DNA from: Postechiella marina
GTDB lineage: Bacteria; Bacteroidota; Bacteroidia; Flavobacteriales; Flavobacteriaceae
DNA: 64,000 nt
Direction of reading: 5' to 3'
Assembly: GCF_039538365.1 (NCBI RefSeq)
Contig: NZ_BAABCA010000001.1
Location: 124,001 to 188,000 of the forward strand
How positions within the stretch are numbered: the stretch's first letter is position 1; each line of letters opens with the position of its first letter. Of this stretch, positions 36,757 to 44,052 are shown one piece after another. The position numbers and the translations under genes are program-made. The notes below the pieces were generated by a model that was given only the letters and a program-made list of their open reading frames with translations, was not told the DNA's origin and searched no databases.

Positions 36757-39167
36757 ACCAATCCCATTTTTTCAAGATGCTTATTAACTTGGTCTTCCAA
36801 AGTTTTAGTTTGGTTGTCTAACTCGCCAAGTGTGTTATCGTAACGTTCTCCTAATTCCTTAATACGGCTGGTTAAACGTTGGGATATGGCATCAATTTCG
36901 GTTTGTATAGCAGCTTGTAAAGTTGTTAGCCATTTATGGTCTACTACAAGGGTACGCACTTCGGCTTCTGTTAGTTTACCATATTGTGCTAGCGTTAATT
37001 GGTCTAGTTTCTCTGCTTGTGCTCTTAGGTCTTTTTTAAGTTGCGTTTCCTTAGTAAATAGTTTTAGCATTTTAGTGGCTAACTGCAAGGCTTCTTTTTC
37101 TTCGGGTTGCTGCTTTATTTCTTTTATAAACGCAGTTAATGTGGTTTTGCTTATAGCTCCTTTATCGTTGGTAGCTTCGTTAAGTAAACCTTCTTCTCCA
37201 GCGTGTTCCTCGGTGTAGTTAGTAATTTCTGCTTGTGTACTTTCTATTTCTGCTTCAATAGTGTTTAAAGCTTCTTGCTCGTCTGCTAAATACTGGTTTA
37301 TTACTAAGGCTTTTGGTATTAAATCGCAAGTCCAACCTTTATCAACCTCTTTACCGCTTTTGTTTTTTACCAGGATACGTTTTACTTTGGCTTTCCAGCC
37401 TTCTTCTAATATTAAATACACGTCATCTTTCATGGTATCATTCCAATAATCTAACAAGTGTTGATACACATCGTAACCACTTAGCAGTGCTTTATTGGTG
37501 TAACGTTCTAGTAAATCTTCAGAAATGTCTTTTAAAAAAGCTTTAGGCTTGGTGTTTTCTGTAATGCCATTTAATATTGAGTGATTACGCTCTGTAAATG
37601 CTTTAAAAATAGCGTCTAATTCGGTATTATAAGCTGTGAAGTCTGAATGCTCGAAAATAGTCGCTTTAATAGCTTCTTTTTGTACGTTTAATTTTGAGTA
37701 ACCTTCACGTATAGGCGAAAACAAGTCTTTTCTTAAATTTGGGTAAACGCTCCAGTATTGCTCCAGCGCATCAATATCTTTTTGAGGTATTCCACCATTA
37801 AGATGTGCGTTAAGGTCTTGTATATCTTCGTCCTCTTGGGTGTCTATATATCTTGGGATATTTAGGTTGTATTCGTTAGCTTCAATTTCTTGATATGGCA
37901 CTAATCGGCTATATTTTTCTAACTCCCATTGGTTGTTAAACGTGTCTACAATTTTATGTAAGTCTTGCTCACGAAGTCTGTTTTTATTTCCATCTTTTAT
38001 GAAACCTTTGCTAGAATCTATCATAAAAACACCTTTACGGTCATCAGCATGTTCCTTATCAATTACAATAATACAGGCGGGAATTCCAGTACCATAAAAC
38101 AAGTTAGCTGGCAAACCAATAATACCTTTAATCCATTTGCGTTGTAATATGTTTTTTCTAATTCCAGCTTCTGCATTTCCTCTAAATAATACACCATGCG
38201 GTAAAATAACCGCACCTTTACCTGTACTTTTTAAAGACGAAATAATATGTAATAAAAAGGCGTAATCTCCATTTTTATCTGGTGGTACACCATAACCTTT
38301 AAAACGACTAAACGTATCGTCCATTGGATTAATACCTGTAGACCAACTTTTAACCGAAAATGGTGGGTTGGCTACCACGAAATCGAAACGTTTAAGGCTT
38401 GTTTCGCTGTCTTTAAACTGTGGTGTAGCAATGGTGTTACCGCCAGCAATGGAAGCCTCTGGATAACCGTGTAACCACATATTCATGATAGCTAAACCTT
38501 TGGTAGCAATATCTTTTTCTTGTCCGTATAACGTTAAACCGTTTGGAGCTTCATCAGCAACTTTTAAAAGTAAAGAACCCGAACCACATGTAGGGTCGTA
38601 TGCAGTGTATGATGGCTTATCTGCCTTATGGACATTAATAACTTTAGCAAGTATTCTAGAGACTTCTGCTGGGGTATAAAACTGTCCTTTACTTTTTCCA
38701 GACTCGGTAGCAAAGTGACGCATTAAAAACTCGTAGGCATCACCTAGGATGTCGTCATCTTCTGCTCGGTTATTTTTAAAGTTTAAACCTTCGTGTTCAA
38801 AAATAGCAATCAATCGAGACAATCGGTCTACTTTTTCTTTACCAGAACCTAATTTTTCATCATCATTAAAATCGGCAAGTTCCATAGAGCCTTCCAGTCC
38901 GTTGGCAGCAAATAATGGTCGTAATATTTCTTTATTAATACGGTCTCCAATATCGGGTTGTCCTTTAAGCTTAACCATATCGTCAAACGAGGCTCCTTCT
39001 GGAATCTCGATTAAGCTCATTGCGTTTCCAGCATACTTATCGCTCACATACTTTACAAAAAGCATAGTAAGTACGTAATCTTTATATTGTGAGGCATCCA
39101 TACCGCCTCTTAGTTCATTACACGTAGCCCATAAGGAGCTATATAGTTCAGATTTTTTTATTGCCAT
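36747..39167 (-). CDS. hsdM: Type I restriction-modification, N6-adenine methylase subunit
   Basis: The 806-residue methylase has the N-terminal helical domain, the GQFYTPAEVSRIL motif, the SAM-binding motif DPTCGSGSLLLK (191-202) and the catalytic ANPPF (266-270). Beyond about residue 500 it carries a long helical extension with coiled-coil character, longer than the about 520 residues of EcoKI HsdM but known in other type I families. It should methylate adenine in host DNA with HsdS. It is the first gene of the minus-strand operon, divergent from the HTH gene across 195 bases. Confidence 0.95.
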   Translation of the reverse strand: MAIKKSELYSSLWATCNELRGGMDASQYKDYVLTMLFVKYVSDKYAGNAMSLIEIPEGASFDDMVKLKGQPDIGDRINKEILRPLFAANGLEGSMELADFNDDEKLGSGKEKVDRLSRLIAIFEHEGLNFKNNRAEDDDILGDAYEFLMRHFATESGKSKGQFYTPAEVSRILAKVINVHKADKPSYTAYDPTCGSGSLLLKVADEAPNGLTLYGQEKDIATKGLAIMNMWLHGYPEASIAGGNTIATPQFKDSETSLKRFDFVVANPPFSVKSWSTGINPMDDTFSRFKGYGVPPDKNGDYAFLLHIISSLKSTGKGAVILPHGVLFRGNAEAGIRKNILQRKWIKGIIGLPANLFYGTGIPACIIVIDKEHADDRKGVFMIDSSKGFIKDGNKNRLREQDLHKIVDTFNNQWELEKYSRLVPYQEIEANEYNLNIPRYIDTQEDEDIQDLNAHLNGGIPQKDIDALEQYWSVYPNLRKDLFSPIREGYSKLNVQKEAIKATIFEHSDFTAYNTELDAIFKAFTERNHSILNGITENTKPKAFLKDISEDLLERYTNKALLSGYDVYQHLLDYWNDTMKDDVYLILEEGWKAKVKRILVKNKSGKEVDKGWTCDLIPKALVINQYLADEQEALNTIEAEIESTQAEITNYTEEHAGEEGLLNEATNDKGAISKTTLTAFIKEIKQQPEEKEALQLATKMLKLFTKETQLKKDLRAQAEKLDQLTLAQYGKLTEAEVRTLVVDHKWLTTLQAAIQTEIDAISQRLTSRIKELGERYDNTLGELDNQTKTLEDQVNKHLEKMGLVWS

Positions 39168-39330
39168 TAGTTGATTTTATTTTATATAAATGCAAGAGGA
39201 CATAAATAAATAATAGTTCCAAGGGAAGAACTCGAAAAGTCGCTAAAATATATGTCCAATTTGAATCCTTAAATATAGAATTATATCTATTAAATTTCGT
39301 TCAATCTTGAAAATAATTTGCTCTTTTACT

Positions 39331-39340
39331 TGCAGCTGCA
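39331..39340. promoter_or_regulatory. Palindrome in the divergent hsdM/HTH spacer
   Basis: The perfect 10-bp palindrome TGCAGCTGCA lies 22 bases before the start of the HTH gene and in the same 195-bp spacer as the hsdM promoter. It could be an operator for the HTH protein or for another regulator of the restriction operon. Nothing else stands out in 39168-39362. Confidence 0.35.
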
Positions 39341-39362
39341 TATTTATTAATAAAGAATAGAT

Positions 39363-39575
39363 ATGAAACAAAAAACGCATTACACCTTTAGTGAAATACT
39401 AAAGCTAACAGGTATATCTGAACGAACTTTTAGATACCGAATGAAAATCATCAAAGAAAAATACAAAGACCAACCAGAACTGCTGTTTAAAAAGAGACAT
39501 TCCTGGAGAATACACCACAGTTTAGTTTTTGAATTCAACCACAAATACCAAATAAATAATACCAATAAAAACTAA
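39363..39575 (+). CDS. Small helix-turn-helix protein
   Basis: The 70-residue basic protein begins with a HTH of the MerR/excisionase type (YTFSEILKLTGISERTFRYRMKII) followed by a charged tail. It has no other domain. Its size and its place in an element with a large serine recombinase make it a candidate excision factor or element regulator. It is followed after 5 bases by an unknown gene and faces away from hsdM, so it could also control the restriction operon. Confidence 0.7.
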   Translation: MKQKTHYTFSEILKLTGISERTFRYRMKIIKEKYKDQPELLFKKRHSWRIHHSLVFEFNHKYQINNTNKN

Positions 39576-39580
39576 AACAT

Positions 39581-39973
39581 ATGGAATCTATAATAAAAAA
39601 CATAGAATTAATGTACACTCCTTACACCAAAGAATTATTAATAAAATACGTTAATTTACAATATGAAGAGGATGCCGACTTTAGCGATGAAAGTCTAAAA
39701 ACAGAGCTCCTTTGGTTATACGAAAACAATGAGCTTGACCGATTGATACTTGCGGAGTATTTAGACTCAGACGCTTTAAAAATGACTATTACTAATAAAA
39801 CTAAAACAAACAATATATCACCAAGCAAGCCATTAACTCAACAACGATTATCAACATTAATCAAGTCTAAACTTGAAGAAGTTGATGGCGCTTTGTATGA
39901 TTGTACCGTTACAGACTACCAACTATTAAAAAGTAATAGCGGATTATTTAGTATACTAATACCCTTAAAATAA
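39581..39973 (+). CDS. Hypothetical protein, 130 aa
   Basis: The acidic first half (MESIIKNIELMYTPYTKELL, then many Glu/Asp) is followed by a Lys/Thr linker and a compact C-terminal segment ending FSILIPLK. There is no signal peptide or known domain. It lies 5 bases after the HTH gene and is probably co-transcribed with it. An accessory role in replication or excision of the element is possible only from position. Confidence 0.6.
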   Translation: MESIIKNIELMYTPYTKELLIKYVNLQYEEDADFSDESLKTELLWLYENNELDRLILAEYLDSDALKMTITNKTKTNNISPSKPLTQQRLSTLIKSKLEEVDGALYDCTVTDYQLLKSNSGLFSILIPLK

Positions 39974-40308
39974 CTAGCTATACACTTTCGAGTACATTCT
40001 CTTTATTTTACCCTACCTATGTTTTAACGGAGGGAGTAACCCTTCTTACAGTACCTCCCTCCGTTATCATTAAGGTACCATTTGATGCTTTAAACGTACT
40101 TTTTGTACTCTAGCTATCACGTACTTGCTAACATGCAATTTTATAATAAACCCCTAAAACACTAAAAAGAAGCCCTTTTTAAATAAGTGACACTATGATG
40201 AAAAAACATTGGATACAAAAAGAGTATAAAATTTATATAGACATGCAATTTACTTTTAGTTATAGACATAGTATATTTAGAGCAGCTTAGTTAATTAGGC
40301 TTTATACA
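39974..40308. other. Non-coding region before the polymerase gene, with repeats
   Basis: This 335-base stretch has no convincing gene; a 31-codon frame at 40196-40291 is too short and lacks support. It contains a strong GC-rich hairpin (40026-40065), a small inverted repeat GTAC-TTTTT-GTAC (40096-40108) and the direct repeat ACATGCAATTT at 40131-40141 and 40240-40250. Repeats placed just before a replication-type gene make it a candidate origin or control region for the element. Confidence 0.45.
40026..40065. repeat. GC-rich hairpin
   Basis: AACGGAGGGAG (40026-40036) pairs perfectly with CTCCCTCCGTT (40055-40065) around an 18-base loop. It lies 53 bases after the gene at 39581 and stands out in an A/T-rich setting. 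No T-run follows directly, so it is not a standard terminator; it may be part of an origin, a recombination site or a structured leader RNA. Confidence 0.6.
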
Positions 40309-41697
40309 ATGAAAAAAACAGGTTATAAAAAATATAGAACGATACATTTGCCAAAAGTAATTGTAGACAACCTTCTTTTAAAACTACATATTGGTTTAGC
40401 CGATTTTGATTATAATATTGAAATCTTTTTTTCTATTATAAATGAAATACTAACAAAGAGTGCTATATATAATAAACAAAATGAAGATTACTTGTTTCAA
40501 TTTACTCCCTTAGATTCAAGATATCTTAAAGTTAAATATGGAAATAGTTATCCAAATTATATTCGCTTTTTAGTTAATCAAGGTATTATATGGAATGATA
40601 ATTATTATCAAGGTAAGACAACATATTATTACTTATATAATTTAGATTATTATATAAATAATACTAATACACTATATAATATAAATAAAGAAATTACCAG
40701 CCCTACCTATTGTTTCCCAGATAGCATTACAATAACAACCTCAAACAATAAAAACATTAAGAAAACAGACAATCAAAAAAATAGGATTTATAATGATTGG
40801 TATAGTATAAAAATATTGATAAATTCTAAAAACACTAGCTATTTAACCTCTAGCTATGAGCAAGATTCAATGTTTATAAATAATGCACCTAAGCATATCA
40901 AAAAAATGGGAAGTCATTTTAGAAAGACTTTTAAATTACGTTATGAAGAAGCTATTAATTTTATTGAGAGGCAGTATAGAACAAATATTGGATTAGCTAA
41001 AACTGATGATGACAGAAATAGAACGAACCGAAAATACACCTCTAGATTATCTTCTATTCTTGCAATTAAAGATGGTAAAGTTAATAAATCCCTTAAATTC
41101 AGTAAAAACTCAGCTAACAATAGGATTGATACCAACCTTACTTTTATGGCAAGTGAGTTAAGGCAATTTATTATTGGTTACGAAAACATGGTTTATTTGG
41201 ACTTAAAAAACTCTCAGCCCGTTATGCTTAATATTATTTTAAAAGACCATTATAAGGACGCTAATGCAGATTTAAAAAGTGAAATTGATGCGTATTTTAA
41301 ACATACAATAGAAGGCAAATGGTATGAACATTTACAGCAATTATATGGTAAAACGAGAGAAGAATGCAAAGACATTTGGATGTGTATAGCTTATTCAAAA
41401 AATACAAGTTATTTAGAGATAAAGAAAACATTTAAAAAAGCTTACCCTGGTATTAATGCTATTATAGAGTCTTACAAAAAAAAGAAGCATGGTGATTTTT
41501 CGGTTAAATTAACACAGATTGAGTCCAAAATTTTTATTGATGGCATTTGTCGTGAATTGGTTAATCAAGGCATTATTCCATTTACCGTTCATGATGCTGT
41601 AATTGTGCCTAAAAAAGATAAAGCAAAAACTTTAGAAATAATGCGAGCTGTTTTAGAAAAATATTTGGGGATGGCTCCTGTTATTAGTGAGGATTAA
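40309..41697 (+). CDS. Putative superfamily-A polymerase, TV-Pol-like
   Basis: The 462-residue protein has no match in my memory to named plasmid Rep proteins, but its second half shows the layout of family A polymerases. A motif A-like MVYLDLKNSQP carries Asp298. A helical segment, KDIWMCIAYSKNTSYLEIKKTF, sits where motif B is expected. A motif C-like FTVHDAVIVP carries His428 and Asp429. This matches the TV-Pol (transposon/virus polymerase) family, proposed to act as both primase and polymerase in mobile elements. The N-terminal half is Asn/Tyr-rich and unassigned. Its stop abuts the recombinase stop with no base between. It probably copies the excised element. Confidence 0.6.
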   Translation: MKKTGYKKYRTIHLPKVIVDNLLLKLHIGLADFDYNIEIFFSIINEILTKSAIYNKQNEDYLFQFTPLDSRYLKVKYGNSYPNYIRFLVNQGIIWNDNYYQGKTTYYYLYNLDYYINNTNTLYNINKEITSPTYCFPDSITITTSNNKNIKKTDNQKNRIYNDWYSIKILINSKNTSYLTSSYEQDSMFINNAPKHIKKMGSHFRKTFKLRYEEAINFIERQYRTNIGLAKTDDDRNRTNRKYTSRLSSILAIKDGKVNKSLKFSKNSANNRIDTNLTFMASELRQFIIGYENMVYLDLKNSQPVMLNIILKDHYKDANADLKSEIDAYFKHTIEGKWYEHLQQLYGKTREECKDIWMCIAYSKNTSYLEIKKTFKKAYPGINAIIESYKKKKHGDFSVKLTQIESKIFIDGICRELVNQGIIPFTVHDAVIVPKKDKAKTLEIMRAVLEKYLGMAPVISED

Positions 41698-43476
41698 CTA
41701 GTTGAATAATATATAGCTATCTTTTTCTAGTTTAATATTAAAAAGCTCGTTTCCAACAGAAATAAAAGTATCTATTTCTTTCTCATCATATTTAGTTATC
41801 ATTTCTTTTCCTGTTTCTGTTTGGGAGAGGTGTTTTCTAGTTACATCGTCAATTATAACCTTAGTTTGCTGTTTTCTTTGAATTCCTACACAACTGAAAT
41901 TTAAAGCTTTATGGTCGGTTTTAAATTGAGTTACAGTTGAGGTTCCAACATACTTAATAAAAATATAATACTCTTTAACAGTACTACCAACATAAGTTAT
42001 TTTAATACTTTCTATCAAAGTTCTTACTGCTCTTTGTAAAGTTTCAAAATTATAATCTGTTGTGTAGCTTTCAATAGTATCTCTTATATGTTGTTTTTGC
42101 TTTTCCTTATTTAATAATTCTAGCTGTTTATTTAAAGCGTTTATATCACTTTTTTTTGTTTCAATATTGCTAGTATTCTTATTTAAAAGTTGAACTATTG
42201 AACTAGCATCTTCTAACTTTTTAGGACTATTGATAACACTTAGGAAGTTATCGTTTTTAACTTTCAAGTCCTCTAATTGATTAGTATGATACTTTAGCTC
42301 ATTTTTAAGTGTTTGGATTTTATCATCATCTTGAGGTAGTGATAATAGAAGTTCTTTTAATCCCACATTTTCAAATAGGTGCTTAATAATAAAGGTTTCT
42401 AATTTTGGAATAGATAAGCCACGAGACTTGGTACAAATTTTTACATCCCTTTGTTTTGTAGAACATTTATAAGCATTATCAGTACCGTTTTTTCTCATTT
42501 TACCAATCATTATATTAGTACAATGTCCACAAAAAATAATATCTGATAATAAATATTTATGTTTTGCATTTTTACCTCCTTTAGATTTACTTTTTAAAGC
42601 TTTGTTAACTTTGTTCCAGAGGGCTTCATCTATAATTGGGTCATCTATTTTAATTTTAACATCGCCATGATATTTATAGCCTTTATAAATTGGATTTTTT
42701 AATATTCCCAAAACGGTACTTCCAGACCAAGTAGTATCTTCTTTTTTTCTTGCTTGGACATATACATTTTTCTTTGTTTTAAATTCTCCTTTCCTTTTAG
42801 CATAAGGACATAGAATCCCCTTAATGTTTAGTTTTTGAGAAATAAGATACGCCCCTAATGAATTTGTAATGTAATAGTTAAATATCTCTTGTACTATAGG
42901 AGCTTCTTCTGGGTCTTGTACATATTTTCCCGTTATTGGGTCACGCATATAGCCATATGCAATTACTCCATGTGTTCTGCCAGACAGCGCATTTTTTTTA
43001 TGAGCTGGACGAACTCTTAAAGATGTTATCAATGAATAATATTCATTAAAAACCGAAAAGATTGTACTAATCATCTTTGTAGAAATATCATTTAAATCTA
43101 CTATTTTATTATTTACGATGTAGATTATTTGCATCTCTACAATAAGAGAGGAGAACATTATCCAAATGTTAGAATTTCGCTCTATTCTATCTTGATTATA
43201 TGTCCAAACCGCATCTACTTTTCCATTTTTGATATCTTGTATCATTAAAGCAAATTGTGGTCGTTCATAGTAATGTAGTTTATTATATTTATCACCATTA
43301 ACTTCAAAAGTATCAAACCCTTTTGTTCCAGAAACCATTACATCTGTATATTCTATAATATCATAATGATTTTCCTTAGCATATTTTTCACCGCCTTCTA
43401 CTTGACTCTCAATACTTGTGTCCGTAGGGCTACTTCCAGATTTTCTTGCGTATATTGCTAAAACTTTATTATTCAT
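41698..43476 (-). CDS. Large serine recombinase (integrase)
   Basis: The 592-residue protein has the full set of large serine recombinase parts. The catalytic domain starts IYARKSGSSP with Ser13 as nucleophile and includes YNQDRIERN with the active arginines. The recombinase domain has THGVIAYGYMRDP. A zinc ribbon (IFCGHC...KCSTK...ICTK) and a coiled coil (about residues 385-455) follow, then a C-terminal region. Such enzymes join attP and attB without host help and need a directionality factor to excise. Its start is 65 bases from the crossover site at the right end of the element. It is the likely agent of integration into the TIGR02757 gene. Confidence 0.95.
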   Translation of the reverse strand: MNNKVLAIYARKSGSSPTDTSIESQVEGGEKYAKENHYDIIEYTDVMVSGTKGFDTFEVNGDKYNKLHYYERPQFALMIQDIKNGKVDAVWTYNQDRIERNSNIWIMFSSLIVEMQIIYIVNNKIVDLNDISTKMISTIFSVFNEYYSLITSLRVRPAHKKNALSGRTHGVIAYGYMRDPITGKYVQDPEEAPIVQEIFNYYITNSLGAYLISQKLNIKGILCPYAKRKGEFKTKKNVYVQARKKEDTTWSGSTVLGILKNPIYKGYKYHGDVKIKIDDPIIDEALWNKVNKALKSKSKGGKNAKHKYLLSDIIFCGHCTNIMIGKMRKNGTDNAYKCSTKQRDVKICTKSRGLSIPKLETFIIKHLFENVGLKELLLSLPQDDDKIQTLKNELKYHTNQLEDLKVKNDNFLSVINSPKKLEDASSIVQLLNKNTSNIETKKSDINALNKQLELLNKEKQKQHIRDTIESYTTDYNFETLQRAVRTLIESIKITYVGSTVKEYYIFIKYVGTSTVTQFKTDHKALNFSCVGIQRKQQTKVIIDDVTRKHLSQTETGKEMITKYDEKEIDTFISVGNELFNIKLEKDSYILFN

Positions 43477-43520
43477 GACTTAATTTTCTTGGATATAAAG
43501 TTAACAAAAAATATCAACCC

Positions 43521-43557
43521 TCTTTTATGAACTTAGCAACATGTTGATGCGTTTTGC
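43521..43557. repeat. Right attachment junction (attR) of the integrated element
   Basis: The element arm TCTTTTAT (43521-43528) is followed by the shared AACAT (43538-43542) and then host coding sequence (TGTTGATGCGTTTTGC from 43542). The host half-site is a near inverse of the one at the left end: 9 of the first 12 positions counted outward from the centre pair. The stop codon that ends the truncated host gene (43525-43527) lies in the element arm. Confidence 0.85.
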
Positions 43558-44052
43558 TGCCGATTTTTTTAGCGGGTCGCTAATATGTTTCTGTGTTCTA
43601 CGCAAATGTTCTATTTCAAAAAAAGTAGATTTAAATTTAGATATGGATTCTTGTAAAGAGCGGGGTGTTCCATATGTTTTAAATACATTTTCTAAACCAT
43701 TATGATTTTTGTAAATATGCTTTAAAGACTTTATAAACTGTATACAATCGTCGCCATTAAAAGTACGGTGTACAAAAGGTTTTAAACGCTTTAAATCCTC
43801 CTCGCTGTGGTTTAAAACAAAGTTGTAGGGTTCGTTGTTTAACAAAGTCATTAATTTATTTGCATTGTTAATAATGCTTTTACGGTTTCCCCAAGCAATA
43901 GTTGCAGTTAAAAAACCAGCTATTTCAATGTCTTCCTTTTTAGTAAATTGATGTGGTATTTGTATGGGGTCGCTTTCAATAAAATTAGGGTTATTGTAAA
44001 GTTCTACCTTTTCGTCTAAAAACTCTTTAAGTTCGTTTTTACTTATTATCAT
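43525..44052 (-). pseudogene. 5' fragment of TIGR02757 (DUF2400) gene, cut by the element
   Basis: The frame encodes the first about 171 residues of a TIGR02757 protein (MIISKNELKEFL, TIAWGNRKSII, FVHRTFNG, SAAKRINM). It then runs into element sequence, adding LLSS and a stop. The native continuation is at 18731-18991. ATG 44052 is taken as the start; the frame extends one codon to a TTG. It overlaps the end of the upstream regulator gene by 14 bases, so it was the second gene of that operon. The truncated product lacks the most conserved C-terminal motif and should be inactive. Confidence 0.92.

Larger units (their letters stand above)
18990..43541. mobile_element. 24.55-kb serine-recombinase element carrying a defence island
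   Basis: The boundaries are set by the two fragments of one TIGR02757 gene, which rejoin in frame when the segment is removed, and by the AACAT repeat at both junctions. The element holds a large serine recombinase at its right end, a small resolvase with res-like sites near its left end, a HTH gene, a TV-Pol-like polymerase, and twelve co-directional cargo genes dominated by restriction and nuclease functions. It also has its own full-length TIGR02757 gene. There are no conjugation, phage structural or transposase genes, so it is best described as a site-specific integrative element, probably moved by another agent or as a replicating circle. Confidence 0.88.

Noticed and set aside
39198..39257. 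GGACATA / TATGTCC inverted pair before hsdM
   Set aside because: The arms are only 7 bases with 46 between them and could arise by chance.
40196..40291. 31-codon frame before the polymerase
   Set aside because: It is too short, shows no recognisable pattern and lies in a repeat-rich control region.
18990..43541. Prophage or conjugative element
   Set aside because: No capsid, portal, tail, lysis, relaxase or type IV secretion genes were seen; only recombinases, a polymerase and cargo.
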